A stretch of DNA of 64,000 nt from Methylobacterium sp. FF17 (GCF_025813715.1 NZ_CP107533.1:35760-99759), one strand, 5' to 3'. Counted from the stretch's first letter, positions 42,101 to 50,207 are shown. Made by a program: numbers and translations. The notes: generated from the letters alone by a model not told the origin.

Positions 42101-42829
42101 GAGCGCGGCCATGTTCACGGCGTGGACGCCGATGTGCTCGGTCGGCTCGATGCGGATGCCGGCCTCGACGTGCGAGCGGTGGTCGATCCGACGGTCGAGC
42201 CCGGCCGCGGCGAGGTGGAGGTTCGCCGTCTCGCCCCACGAGCGGCGCCAGTCCACGAGGTGCTTCATCGGCCCGGCGAGCCGCTCGTAGCGGGGCTTGC
42301 CGTCGTCCCGGTACAGGATGTTGCCGTCACGATCGCGGGCGAAGTCGAACTTGGCCGAGAAGCCGTCCTCGGTCAGCTTGCGCAGCGGGACCATGACGTG
42401 GATGTGCGGGTTGCCCGGCGCATCGTGCAGGGCCCAGTCGGCGACCATGCCGTTGGCCGTGATCGCGGCCTCGACCCAGTCGCGGGCGAGCGCCACGTTC
42501 TGCTCCGGCGTCAGCTCGACCGGCAGCGCGATGTTCATCTCCATCGCGAAGCCGGTGCCCTTCAGACCCTCTTTCCGCTCGACCGCGTTCCACAGATACG
42601 CCGAGGCGCCGTTCTCGCTGCGCCCGTCGATGGCGGTGCGGAACCAGGCCGGGACCTCACGCGGAAGGCTCAGTTCGGTGTGGGTGACATTCTGCTTGCC
42701 CTCGTAGGAGATGACCTTGCCATTGCTCTCCCGGGTCATGGTGGTAGCGCGCCGATAGGCGGCCGAGGCGACGGCGCTCTGGCCGGCGCCGCTGCTGATC
42801 ACTTGAGCGGAGAGGTGGTAGATGGCCAA
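39104..42829 (-). CDS. traA: TraA relaxase-helicase (Ti-type, MOBQ)
   Basis: A 1241-residue bifunctional transfer protein. Residues 1-220 are the MobA/MobL relaxase: MAIYHLSAQVISSGAGQSAVASAAYR opening, and the metal-binding HDAPGNPHIHV (135-145). A RecD/TraI-like helicase follows: Walker A GFAGAGKS (399-406), FVLDEAGMVASEQLS and LVGDAMQLQPIEAG (Walker B and motif III), and TVHKAQGATLDRV plus YVAMTRHRH (motifs V-VI). The C-terminal 400 residues are helical and end QLQQQTLDQRQDLDRGQDLGPSL. The start is TTG, chosen because the family always begins at this motif. It would nick oriT, stay on the 5' end and be led through the channel. Confidence 0.93.
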   Translation of the reverse strand: MAIYHLSAQVISSGAGQSAVASAAYRRATTMTRESNGKVISYEGKQNVTHTELSLPREVPAWFRTAIDGRSENGASAYLWNAVERKEGLKGTGFAMEMNIALPVELTPEQNVALARDWVEAAITANGMVADWALHDAPGNPHIHVMVPLRKLTEDGFSAKFDFARDRDGNILYRDDGKPRYERLAGPMKHLVDWRRSWGETANLHLAAAGLDRRIDHRSHVEAGIRIEPTEHIGVHAVNMAALGKVSDRVEAEKQKRIRNAQAIIDDPSTLLPILTREKSVFDERDIAKAVFRYIDDPVAFDAVRLRLGQSPDLVAVAEEVFDPESGRVVSPARWTTRALLRSEVAMQAATGRLYADAGHRVPERAMERAFAARPELSEEQREAVRHVTTPDRIAAVVGFAGAGKSTMLGVARAAWVGAGHRVVGGALAGKAAEGLERSAGIASRTLASWELAWKNDRDLLKPGDVFVLDEAGMVASEQLSRIVQEVERRGAKLVLVGDAMQLQPIEAGAGFRAITETIGYAELSEIWRQANPAMRRASVALARGEVAVALGVYREADMVRFAPDREAARAALIAAWKPDYLGRKPDGRATETLILAQTNADVLALNAMARSVLQADGMLADEARFVTARGERMFAPGDRVLFLENDRSLGVKNGMLATVEAASSGRLMVRLDRDGAADGERLEVRAEAYRNLDHGYAATVHKAQGATLDRVHVLATPGMDRHLAYVAMTRHRHTVVLHGAHADFVPDWRRAKLGVAPASSALDTVALEGLARRLSRDGSKASTLDHAGEAAFRESAVSLTQPPEVMDGEAIRDRASAMPLLDAGRAAVGIAALANRLEAETSASETSGYAAELDESANAPTIDGSVSPALAAIEAALTRLERAETEIADRVRPADLRALASAFAERRGLNGHAALAPALVRRARSMIRKAEGRWRRLYGLAARLTMAWKTLAAARPASAVNAASEATATPGTPAPLKPFLASVPLDEKTIRQALYDRVDPKTHLKLMLDALRRRLTTAVVNPGPLYKAIFTELRQPWEVYSARVEALLSDPEPHGGLRGRKGWFVPKADKDERAKAEAAFAQALTAANNLKGQFETSAEKGRAAEMQYRKRLLIEVPGVSPIAAAALAKVGRMPATKALDDAVVDAVATPELRAEVLAFAEAVGRRFGANGAIGHSPAEGLGPDQWLTPEEREILSGGGYVASYVKDGTLDELVLRAQLQQQTLDQRQDLDRGQDLGPSL

Positions 42830-42865
42830 GCGCGCGAACCCCGAGCTTGGCCGTTAGCACGAACT

Positions 42866-42905
42866 CCAGGGAAATGCCAATTTCCCCATAAGTGCGCCCC
42901 TTCGT
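42866..42905. other. oriT: oriT with RSF1010/Ti-type nick core
   Basis: An inverted repeat GGGAAAT-GCCA-ATTTCCC (42869-42886) is followed 2 bases later by TAAGTGCGCCC (42889-42899). That core is the nick region of RSF1010 and Ti-plasmid origins recognised by MOBQ relaxases. It lies 37-76 bp upstream of traA and divergent from traC-traD-traG, as in Ti plasmids. Confidence 0.85.
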
Positions 42906-42953
42906 GAAACTCAGGCGACTTTGCGGAGGCGCTGCGCGCCGTAGCTCCGGCTC

Positions 42954-42973
42954 AAAAAGGCCCCTTCGGGGCT
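42954..42973 (-). terminator. rho-independent-type hairpin next to oriT
   Basis: On the minus strand GCCCC-GAA-GGGGC is followed by CTTTTTG. It would stop minus-strand transcripts before they reach oriT and traA. The rest of the gap to traC (42974-43284) is GC-rich and I see no gene in it. Confidence 0.5.
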
Positions 42974-43284
42974 GATCCTTCCGCCCGGCGTGAGCCGGCC
43001 AGCGCGAGCAGCATTCCCGCCATGCCGCGTGGAGGCGGGACCTGCGCTTCGCCGCCCGAGGGAGAGGCCGTGGACCGGGAGGTGCCGACGCCGGGAGGGA
43101 GAGCTTGGTGGGGGAGGGACCAACCTTCACCCGACACGGGGATCGGCAGCGGGGGGTGTGACACCAGAACCACGGACGAGGCTTCCCGTCCTCGAACGGC
43201 GCGCTACGACCTTGACGCGGCGTTCTCTCCTCCGCGTGCCGGTGTTACCCCTCGCCACCGCAACGGAGAGGGAAGACGGTATCC

Positions 43285-43563
43285 ATGGCGAGATCCAAGT
43301 CGCGCGAGACGATCCTCAAGGAGATCGAGGCTCTGCAATCCAAGCTGAAGGCCCATGACAAGGCCGAGGCCGAACGCATCGGAAACCTCGCGATCAAGGC
43401 CGGCATCGGCTCGATCGAGATCTCGGACGAGGACCTGATCCGCGAGCTGGAGGCGATCGTCGGCCGATTTCGTGCGCCAAAGACGGAGGTGGCGGAGCCA
43501 AAGGCAAAGGGACATCGAGGCGCTGGGCAAGCTGCAGAGAGAGCTGGTGACCAAGCGGCATGA
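43285..43563 (+). CDS. traC: TraC, conjugal transfer accessory protein
   Basis: A 92-residue protein of the rhizobial TraC family: RETILKEIEALQSKLKAHDKAEAERIGNLAIKAGI, then EDLIRELEAIVGRF. TraC is a small helper of the TraA relaxosome. It faces away from traA across oriT. Its end overlaps traD. The last 25 residues are basic, Ala/Gly-rich and less conserved. Confidence 0.8.
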   Translation: MARSKSRETILKEIEALQSKLKAHDKAEAERIGNLAIKAGIGSIEISDEDLIRELEAIVGRFRAPKTEVAEPKAKGHRGAGQAAERAGDQAA

Positions 43564-43744
43564 GGAGCGTCGCGCCGACGCCTACCGCAAGATCCAGCTC
43601 GGCGGCCTGGTGATCAAGGCCGGCCTCGCCGAACTGCCGAGCAACGTCCTGCTCGGCCTCCTGATCGAGGGTCGCGAGCGCATGCGCGACCCCGACATCG
43701 TCGAGCAGTTCGCCCGGCGAGGGGACAAGGAGTTCAAGACATGA
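43472..43744 (+). CDS. traD: TraD, conjugal transfer accessory protein
   Basis: A protein of up to 90 residues of the rhizobial TraD family, recognised by RRADAYRKIQLGGLVIKAGLAELPSNVLLGLLIEG. The start is uncertain: a GTG at 43472 gives 90 residues, a GTG at 43547 gives 65, closer to Ti TraD (about 71). It overlaps the traC end and its TGA overlaps the traG ATG. Role: accessory to relaxosome or coupling. Confidence 0.75.
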   Translation: MRQRRRWRSQRQRDIEALGKLQRELVTKRHEERRADAYRKIQLGGLVIKAGLAELPSNVLLGLLIEGRERMRDPDIVEQFARRGDKEFKT

Positions 43745-45741
43745 AGTGGGTCTACGGCGCCTTCACCGTCGCAATCGGGCTCGCGCTGCATCTCGGGATC
43801 GGCCTGTTCCTCGCGCCGCTCGTCGGGGCGGTCTACGTCGTGGAGCCGGGGCACTCGATGATGCTCCACGCCATGCGCGTCGCCGCGGTGGCGTTGCCCG
43901 CTCTCGTCCTGTTTGCCGCCGCCGGCCTGACGCGGCCGGGCGACAGCGGCCGTGTGGTCGCCGCCTGCGCATCCCTGTTCCTGATCGGCCTGTGCGCCTG
44001 GACGGTGCGGGACGAGTACGCCCGTCTGGTCGCTCAGAACCCTGGCGCCGACGCGCAGCGGCTCCTGCGGCAGGCCGACATTCCATTGTTCTGCGCGGTG
44101 TGTTTCGCGGGCTTCGTGGCGTTCATCACGCCGCTGGTTTCGCTTGTCCGGGTTAAGAGGACCACGCGCGGCTACAACAGGCCGATCCGCTCGAAGTCCG
44201 CGGCCTATGGCGACGCGGAATGGGCGACGATGAAGCTCGCCGGCGAGCTGTTTCCCGAGGATGGTGCCCTGGTGCTGGGCGAGCGGTATCGCCCCGATCT
44301 CGACTCGAAGAGCACCTCGCGCGTGTTCAAGCCGAACGATCCCAGGACCTGGGGCTCGGGAGGCCGGATGCCGATGATGGGCTTCAACTGCGATATCGGC
44401 TCGACCCACGGCCTGGTGTTCAGCGGATCAGGCGGCTTCAAGACCACCGGCACGGTGATCCCGATGCTGCTGTCCTGGCCCGGCAACGCGGTGGTGCTCG
44501 ACCCCTCGACCGAGTTGCACCCGATGCTCGCGGAGTATCGGGAAAACCTCCGCGGAGCGGATGTCATTCGCCGCGTTCATTGCATCACGCCGAAGAACAC
44601 GATGAGCGGGTTCAACGTGCTCGACTGGATCGGCCGGGGCGAGAATTCCGCCGAGAATGACATCTCGGCCGTGGTCGGCTGGATCGCCACCGGACCGGTG
44701 AAGAGAGACGACCCGAAGGACTTCTTCCGCAACTCGGCCTTGCAGCTCCTGCGCGGTGTCCTCGCCTACATCTGCCTCAACCGGTCGTTCGACGAGAAGC
44801 CGCGCACCCTGCGTACCCTGCGCGAGCTGATCTCCGAGCCCGAGCCGGACTTCCTGGAGCGGCTGAGCAAGATCCTGCGGGCCGAGGACGACGGCTCGTT
44901 CGCCAAGCTCGCACTCGGGCCGTTCAAGAGCATGACGCCGCAGACGTTCTCGGGCGTCTACGCTACGGCCGCGGACCTGACCAACTGGCTGTCGTTCAAG
45001 GAATACGCCGCGATCGTGTCGGAGGGAGACTTCTCCAGCCTCGACCTCGTCGACGACGATATCGACGTGTTCATCGCGATCGATCTGCAGACGCTGCAGA
45101 ATTTTGCGGGCTTGGCGCGGGTCATCATCGGCGGGCTGATGAACGCGCTCTATCACGCCAATGGCGAGATCAAGGATCGGGTCGCCTTCCTCCTCGACGA
45201 GGCGGCGCGGCTCGGCAACATGAGCCTGATCGAGGTCGCGCGCGACGCCGGCCGCAAATACGGCATCACGCTCGTGATGGTGTACCAATCGCTCGGTCAG
45301 CTGCGACAGCAATGGGGCGGCGACAAGGACGCCGTGTCCGCTTGGTTCGAGTCGACCGCTTGGCAGAGCTTCTCCGCGATCACCGACGTCGATACCGCCA
45401 AATGGCTGTCCGAGCGCTGCGGGTACTACACGCAGGAACTCATCTCCTATAGCCAGCAGGCCCGTACCGGGGGCAAGGGCTCGGGCGGGGTGAGCCTGTC
45501 GGCCTCGACCAGCCTGCAGCGGCGCGCGTTGATCATGCCCGACGAGATCATCACGATGCGCCGCGACGAGCAGATCCTGCTGGTCGGTGGCGTCGAGCCG
45601 ATCCGTTGCGGGCGGGCGATCTATTTCCGTCGCGCCGACATGAGGAAGCTGGTCGGGGCGAACCGCTTCCATACGCGCGACGCGCAGGACGAAACCGATG
45701 CCGAAAGCGAGGACGGGGCGAAAGAAAGGGAGGCGGCCTGA
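43741..45741 (+). CDS. traG: TraG/VirD4-type coupling ATPase
   Basis: A 666-residue coupling protein. Three N-terminal membrane helices come first (FTVAIGLALHLGIGLFLAPL; RVAAVALPALVLFAAAGL; LFCAVCFAGFVAFITPLVSL). Walker A is GSGGFKTT (229-236), the Ti TraG variant, and Walker B VAFLLDEAARLGNM near residue 490. VYQSLGQLRQQWG and a late IMPDEIITMRRDEQILLVGGVEPIRC complete the VirD4/TraG pattern. It hands the relaxase-DNA complex to the channel. In Ti plasmids TraG feeds a type IVA (Trb) channel; here the only channel in the window is type IVB. ATGA overlap with traD. Confidence 0.93.
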   Translation: MKWVYGAFTVAIGLALHLGIGLFLAPLVGAVYVVEPGHSMMLHAMRVAAVALPALVLFAAAGLTRPGDSGRVVAACASLFLIGLCAWTVRDEYARLVAQNPGADAQRLLRQADIPLFCAVCFAGFVAFITPLVSLVRVKRTTRGYNRPIRSKSAAYGDAEWATMKLAGELFPEDGALVLGERYRPDLDSKSTSRVFKPNDPRTWGSGGRMPMMGFNCDIGSTHGLVFSGSGGFKTTGTVIPMLLSWPGNAVVLDPSTELHPMLAEYRENLRGADVIRRVHCITPKNTMSGFNVLDWIGRGENSAENDISAVVGWIATGPVKRDDPKDFFRNSALQLLRGVLAYICLNRSFDEKPRTLRTLRELISEPEPDFLERLSKILRAEDDGSFAKLALGPFKSMTPQTFSGVYATAADLTNWLSFKEYAAIVSEGDFSSLDLVDDDIDVFIAIDLQTLQNFAGLARVIIGGLMNALYHANGEIKDRVAFLLDEAARLGNMSLIEVARDAGRKYGITLVMVYQSLGQLRQQWGGDKDAVSAWFESTAWQSFSAITDVDTAKWLSERCGYYTQELISYSQQARTGGKGSGGVSLSASTSLQRRALIMPDEIITMRRDEQILLVGGVEPIRCGRAIYFRRADMRKLVGANRFHTRDAQDETDAESEDGAKEREAA

Positions 45742-45944
45742 CGGCCGCTCGCCGCCGCGTGAGCTGCGGCGAAGCCCGTCCGTCGCGCAGGTTCGGCGGC
45801 CGCCCGCACGGGTGGTTGCCGCAGGCTGGAGACCGATCGGGAAACCTGGAATTGAAGGTCGCGCCGCGCGGCACGAACCAGGGTGATGCCCCGCCCCGAT
45901 CGACGGGATCGAGGACCGCCGGTGGCGGCCCTGGGGGAGGGGGC

Positions 45945-46118
45945 TCAGCCCTCCGTGGAGAGCTTGGCGACCTCGGCCTGGGCGGCCTTCAGCTCGGCCG
46001 CGATGGTGCGCCGCTCGCGCGGGCAGGAGACCGAGGCCAGCTCGGCCTGGAGTTCCGCGACGTGGGTCATGAGGGCGAAGCGGGCGTGGGCGGGGAGGCT
46101 CGAGGTGGGGCGCGGCAT
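45945..46118 (-). CDS. small helical hypothetical protein
   Basis: A 57-residue protein (MPRPTSSLPAHARFALMTHVAELQAELASVSCPRERRTIAAELKAAQAEVAKLSTEG) shown by its helical, heptad-like pattern LQAELASV...IAAELKAAQAEVAKL. No strong ribosome site is visible. A structured repeat lies 85-180 bp upstream. Low-to-moderate support as a real gene. Confidence 0.4.
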   Translation of the reverse strand: MPRPTSSLPAHARFALMTHVAELQAELASVSCPRERRTIAAELKAAQAEVAKLSTEG

Positions 46119-46202
46119 CGGTGGGGTGTCCCTGGCGCTCGGGACCGTCCCGGCGCGATGCGACCCCCCAAACAGGCGACGGCGCCGCCCGCACCCCGAA
46201 GG

Positions 46203-46296
46203 GGCCGGAGCGCAGCGGAGGACCGGCCGGACGGGCGATTTTGTCCCGCGAGGAATGGCGCGCAGCGCCAGGGGAAAATCGTCTGGCCGGACGGTT
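46203..46296. repeat. structured repeat, copy 1
   Basis: It opens GGCCGGAGCGCAGCGGAGGA, then has a long stem in which CGATTTTG...GGGGAAAATCG pair, closed by GGCC on both sides. A second copy with the same order lies at 50208-50306. The stretch 46119-46674 around it holds no gene that I can support. Confidence 0.6.
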
Positions 46297-46674
46297 GCGG
46301 GCGGTGACGGCGTCTGTTCCCTTGTCGCCATCGTGTTGGGACGGTCCGACGCTGTGGCGAACGTCGGCGCCGCGGCTCACCGACGTTTCCGCATGGTCGG
46401 GTCGGCCGGCCACCGTGCTTGCCGGACTTGGCGAGGTGGCCGCTTCCCACGCTCGCCGCTGCTCCAGAATGGCTCGGGAGGACGCCCCCCAACGCGCGCC
46501 GCCTCCTCCCGATGGCGCCCACGCGGGGCGGTTCCAGCCTCACCCCTGGCCACGTGGGGCACCTCCTCATGGGGAGGGCCGCCTCGTCCTGGCGCCGGTC
46601 GGCACCGCTTCCGTGCTGACCGACCTGAACGGGTATGCTACCCCAAGGACAATCGGCCCAACTCCGGGGCAGCC

Positions 46675-46995
46675 ATGTCTCTTCGGCCGCGCCGGCCCCT
46701 CGCCAGCCCCGACACGATCAGCACCGGCACCCTCGACCGGATCGCCGCGCTGCTCGGGGTTCCAGCCTCTACTTACCTCGATCCGAACCCTGGGGCCGCC
46801 GAGGGCCTCGGGACGAATGCCCTTCCGGGTCTGTGGGAGCAGCGCGACGTGCCTCCCGGCCGGGCCAGGGGGTTCAACCGTCCCGCGATGCCAGGTCGCC
46901 CTTCACACCGCGCTCCGGATCTGCATGGAGGCCCCCCATGGTCGCCACGGAACTCAGCCCCCCGTCGGCGTCCGACGGGGCGCGAACCCCGATGA
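46675..46995 (+). CDS. possible small regulator-like ORF
   Basis: A 106-codon ORF whose first 45 residues (SPDTISTGTLDRIAALLGVPASTYL) look like the last helices of an XRE-type DNA-binding domain, while the rest is Arg/Pro-rich and unlikely to be folded. It overlaps the start of the next gene. It may be a truncated or frameshifted regulator, or chance. Confidence 0.25.
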   Translation: MSLRPRRPLASPDTISTGTLDRIAALLGVPASTYLDPNPGAAEGLGTNALPGLWEQRDVPPGRARGFNRPAMPGRPSHRAPDLHGGPPWSPRNSAPRRRPTGREPR

Positions 46996-47396
46996 GGCTC
47001 GTGTTCGAGGCCGGCACCACGCTCCGCTTCGAGGTGTCCGAACCGATCGACTTCCGCCTCTCGCTCGATGTCGGCTTCGCGACGATCGTCGCCAACGGGG
47101 TCGAGGACGTGGCCGACCTGGTGGCGGCCTTCCAGTTGCAGGATATGGAGCGGGTGTCCTGCCACCGTTACGGCTTCGCACTGGATGAGGTCGGGGAGGA
47201 CGCCGATCGGCGCGTCGTCTATCGCGACAAGGCGGTCGAGGTCCGGATCCTCCGCAGCGACTACGATCGGATCGCCGGCGTCGTGGCGGATCTGATCGCG
47301 GATCCACGCGTCCAGGCGGCGTTCCAGCAGGCCTACAGGCGGCACGCTGCCGCCTCGTGGGAGGCCGCCTGGCACCCTGGTCCCGGAGAGGCGTAA
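46938..47396 (+). CDS. hypothetical protein
   Basis: A 152-residue protein (ATG 46938; an ATG at 46992 gives 134) with a beta-rich start (MRLVFEAGTTLRFEVSEPIDFRLSLDVGFATIVANG) and helical C-terminus (ADLIADPRVQAAFQQAYRRHAA). No signal or catalytic motif seen, and no family recognised. It faces the toxin-antitoxin pair at 47461-48112. Confidence 0.5.
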   Translation: MVATELSPPSASDGARTPMRLVFEAGTTLRFEVSEPIDFRLSLDVGFATIVANGVEDVADLVAAFQLQDMERVSCHRYGFALDEVGEDADRRVVYRDKAVEVRILRSDYDRIAGVVADLIADPRVQAAFQQAYRRHAAASWEAAWHPGPGEA

Positions 47397-47460
47397 CGCC
47401 TTGGCAATGGGGAAGCCGACGGTCACGATTATCCAAGCGTGAGCGGTGCGATGGCGCTTG

Positions 47461-47868
47461 CTACCGTCTCGGTACGCTGCGAGCCTTGCCGGCTCTGATG
47501 GCCGCAGCGGCAGCCGCTGCGATCCGGGACATGAATTTCCGCGAGAACCGGCCGAGCGGCTTGGCGTCCTCGAGCGCCCAGGACGCGGCGAGGTCGTCGG
47601 TGTTGAACTCGTCCACGATGACCCAGGCCGGGGTGTAGAGCTTCGCACGGCGGGCCTCGGTCTCCGGCACCTCGACGACGTGGGCGGACGAGCCCGGTGG
47701 CTGGCTGGTGATCGGAAACAGGAGGGGCTTCTGGCGCCCGTCCTTGCCGGCGACGATGAGCATGACGCAGGTCGGACGTGCCTTGCGCCCGGCCTCCTCG
47801 CCCCGATCGTACTCCCGCGCCCACAGGTAGGAGTAGAGGATGATCTCGCCGTGCTGCGGCTCAGTCAT
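47461..47868 (-). CDS. PemK/MazF-like toxin candidate
   Basis: A 135-residue protein beginning MTEPQHGEIILYSYLWAREYDRG. It has a beta-barrel-like run with RPTCVMLIVAG, KPLLFPITSQPP, AWVIVDEFNT and LGRFSRKFMSRI, in the order seen in PemK-like growth inhibitors, though key residues are not certain. It overlaps the antitoxin end by 8 bases (ATGACTGA), the same overlap as in the first pair of this window. Role as an RNA-cutting toxin is inferred. Confidence 0.65.
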   Translation of the reverse strand: MTEPQHGEIILYSYLWAREYDRGEEAGRKARPTCVMLIVAGKDGRQKPLLFPITSQPPGSSAHVVEVPETEARRAKLYTPAWVIVDEFNTDDLAASWALEDAKPLGRFSRKFMSRIAAAAAAAIRAGKARSVPRR

Positions 47869-48112
47869 CCCGCCCGTCGTCCTGCGCGACGGCATCGAGC
47901 CCGGCCAGGATCTCGTCGCGCTCCGGACCCGTCAGGTCCTCGGCACGGTGCGCGCGCTGGGTGCCGCCGCCGGTGAGACGGTCGAACTGCTCGGCCGTCA
48001 GCAGAACGAACTTGCGCTTTCCGCGCTTGGTGATGTCCACGGGGCCGCGGAACGCCGCCTCGACCACCTCGCCGGATTTGTTGCCGAGATCCGTCAGGGT
48101 GAAACTCGCCAT
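47861..48112 (-). CDS. Phd/YefM-like antitoxin
   Basis: An 83-residue protein. MASFTLTDLGNKSGEVVEAAFRGPVDITKRGKRKFVLLTAEQFDRL is the Phd/YefM fold that binds DNA as a dimer; the acidic tail (LTGPERDEILAGLDAVAQDDGRDD) would bind the toxin. Pairing Phd with a PemK-like toxin is a mixed arrangement. The upstream region (48113-48453) would hold the promoter. Confidence 0.75.
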   Translation of the reverse strand: MASFTLTDLGNKSGEVVEAAFRGPVDITKRGKRKFVLLTAEQFDRLTGGGTQRAHRAEDLTGPERDEILAGLDAVAQDDGRDD

Positions 48113-48184
48113 CGCTGCCTCCTCCGCTCTCCATGAAGTAGCTGAATTAGCTGTTTCAGGCAATGAGGGCAGGGGAGGTCCGAC

Positions 48185-48320
48185 GCCTGAGCGCCGGGCT
48201 CAACGCCCCGCCGGACGAGAATGCCCACGCCTTGCCGACGAGGTTGTGGCTGATGCGGCCGTCGGGTCAGTGCACGATCCGATCGGCATCCAATCCCGGA
48301 TCGTGTCCGCGGTGGGTGGA
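48185..48320 (-). pseudogene. decayed copy of the DUF2493 gene end
   Basis: The DNA matches the last 130 bp of the gene at 49154-50080. An MPIG segment is kept, then after about 10 changed bases ISHNLVGKAWA parallels ISDNLADKAL, and with another shift ILVRRGVEPGAQ parallels IPVRRGVKASA. At least two frame changes remove coding ability. It lies 0.9 kb from the intact gene in the same direction, with the gene at 48454-48834 between them. Confidence 0.6.
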
Positions 48321-48453
48321 TGAGCGGTCCGGCCGATGCTAGGATGACAACTCGCGATAGCTGCCATCGATGAGGTGGCGTCGGCTTTCCCGGAACGACC
48401 ATCAATCAGGGAGGATCGTATCGTACCCAGCTTTGGCCAACCGAGAGATGCAA

Positions 48454-48834
48454 ATGTACTGGTTCTCGATGGCAGTGGCGCTGCTGGTGGCACTGGGGAT
48501 CATCGCGCTCGGCATCCTGTACCTTGCAAACCCAAGAGCAGCGACGCGGAGTTTCGGCCTCCCGCTTCCCGAAGAAGGGGCGAATGTCGCATGGTGGCTT
48601 CGCCTCAAGGGCGTGCGCGACATCTCTTCAGGACTGGTCGTGCTGGCCTTGATGGCGTGGGGGCCGCCGCGCGTGGTCGGCCTCGCCCTGCTGATCGAGG
48701 CACTGATCCCTGTCGGCGACATGTCACTGATATTAGCCGCGAAAGGCTCGACCTGGAGAGCTTTCGGCATACACGGCCTCACGGCGGTGCTGATGATCGT
48801 GGCCGCCATCCCCCTGTTCATGCAAACGGCCTGA
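48454..48834 (+). CDS. DUF4267-like four-helix membrane protein
   Basis: A 126-residue protein with four hydrophobic helices (VALLVALGIIALGILYLA; DISSGLVVLALMAWG; VVGLALLIEALIPVGDMSLIL; GLTAVLMIVAAIPLFM) and the RSFGLPLP and LRLKGVRDISSG segments typical of DUF4267. Function unknown. ATG 48454 has GAGAG 6 bases before it. It is a chromosomal-type accessory gene set between two copies of a DUF2493 end. Confidence 0.7.
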   Translation: MYWFSMAVALLVALGIIALGILYLANPRAATRSFGLPLPEEGANVAWWLRLKGVRDISSGLVVLALMAWGPPRVVGLALLIEALIPVGDMSLILAAKGSTWRAFGIHGLTAVLMIVAAIPLFMQTA

Positions 48835-49153
48835 AGTGCTGCACCCTCTCGGTCCGGCCCCTCGGCGCCGTGTTCGACCAACGGAACGGTCGCCGTCGAA
48901 CTGCCAAGACTGAGCCGACGACGGCCCGGCAGGCTCACAAGCGGCCGGGAGCACCGATCTGAATGGGGCGCACCCCTAGTGCACCATGGCATGCAGTCTG
49001 TTTTGGGTGTCAACAAGGACCATCCAAAACGAACTTTTTCAAGCGCACCATCTATAGAGGACCGGCATTGCGAATGCCGTGAAGCGGACTTCGTGAAGGT
49101 CCACACGGGGTCGACATCGGCCCCTCGCGTCGGGACGTTGAGGAAGCCGGCGC
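48835..49153. other. 319-bp gap without a gene
   Basis: No gene seen. One perfect hairpin CGGCATT-GCG-AATGCCG lies at 49063-49079, 75 bp after the end of the DUF2493 gene on the minus strand; it has no T run. The stretch is slightly AT-richer than the flanks. Confidence 0.4.
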
Positions 49154-50080
49154 CTAAGCGCTGGCCTTCACGCCCCGCCGCACGGGAATGCCCTTGGTCA
49201 GCGCCTTGTCGGCGAGGTTGTCGGAGATGCCACCGCCGGGGAAGTGGACGACCCCGATCGGCATCTGCTCCAGGATCGCGTCGTTGCGGCGGAACGGCGC
49301 CGCCTTGCTGTGGCGCTTCCAGTCGGGGCGGAACACCACCTGGGCGACCTTGCGGTTCGCAGCCCATTTCGCCGCGATCAGCTCGGCGCCCTCGCCACCA
49401 CCGTGCAGCAGGACCATGTCGGGGTGCTTGGCGCGCACCCGGTCGAGGGTATCCCAGATCACCGTGACGTCCTGGTACTGCTTGCCGCCCGTGAACGCGA
49501 TCCGGGTGCCCTGAGGAAGGTGGATCTCGGTCTCCGCCCGGCGCCGGGCGCTGATGTAGTCGCGCGAGTCGATCATTGCCGCGGTCATGGTGGCGTGGTT
49601 GACCCGCGAGCCCGAGTGCGGGCGCCACAGCGACTTGGTGGTGCGAGTGAAGAGATGGGCGGCGGCGTCGCGGGCGTACTCGAAGGCGTTGCGGCGCTCC
49701 GACAGCGTCAGCCCGAGGGCGGTCAGGCGTTCGAGCTCGACGGAGAGCACCTCGCTGCCGTCCTGCTCGCGCTGGCTCGCCCTCTGCGCCTGCTCGTTCT
49801 CGTCGAGCTTGCGCTCGACCTGCTCGACGCGGCGGTGGAAGACGTTGACGAAGGCCCACAACACGTCCTCGAGGTCGTCCTCCAGGCGGGTGCCGGCAAA
49901 GGCCTGCTCGAGCCCGGACATCGCCCCGCGCAGGGCCTGATCCATCGCGCCCTTGGCCGGGAGCGGCCGGGGATCGTCATGCTCCTCGAACGGGCGGTAG
50001 CCGGTGACCGCCAGCTCCTCCAGCAGGGTGGGATCGGCGGGCAGGTCCTCGTCGCGGTCGTGGATCGCGTGGTCGAGCAT
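49154..50080 (-). CDS. DUF2493 (SLOG-fold) protein
   Basis: A 308-residue protein. The N-terminal 170 residues are helical and acidic. The C-terminal DUF2493 domain of the SLOG nucleotide-sensor superfamily holds TRIAFTGGKQYQDVTVIWDTLDRV, DMVLLHGGGEGAELIAAKWAA and VVHFPGGGISDNLADKAL, with the Gly-rich loops that bind nucleotide derivatives in this fold. Such genes are common on rhizobial plasmids; the ligand is unknown. The ATG has AAGGAG 7 bases upstream. A structured repeat lies about 130 bp upstream. Confidence 0.75.
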   Translation of the reverse strand: MLDHAIHDRDEDLPADPTLLEELAVTGYRPFEEHDDPRPLPAKGAMDQALRGAMSGLEQAFAGTRLEDDLEDVLWAFVNVFHRRVEQVERKLDENEQAQRASQREQDGSEVLSVELERLTALGLTLSERRNAFEYARDAAAHLFTRTTKSLWRPHSGSRVNHATMTAAMIDSRDYISARRRAETEIHLPQGTRIAFTGGKQYQDVTVIWDTLDRVRAKHPDMVLLHGGGEGAELIAAKWAANRKVAQVVFRPDWKRHSKAAPFRRNDAILEQMPIGVVHFPGGGISDNLADKALTKGIPVRRGVKASA

Positions 50081-50207
50081 CTGAAGGCTCCTTCGGGTCC
50101 GGGGTGACCGCGTCCATCGCGGCCTTCCTGGCGACCCAAGGCCGGGCCCGGGGGCCTGGCGCACCTGCGCGGCATCCGCATCGCACGCCAAGCGATGCGG
50201 CTCGCGC

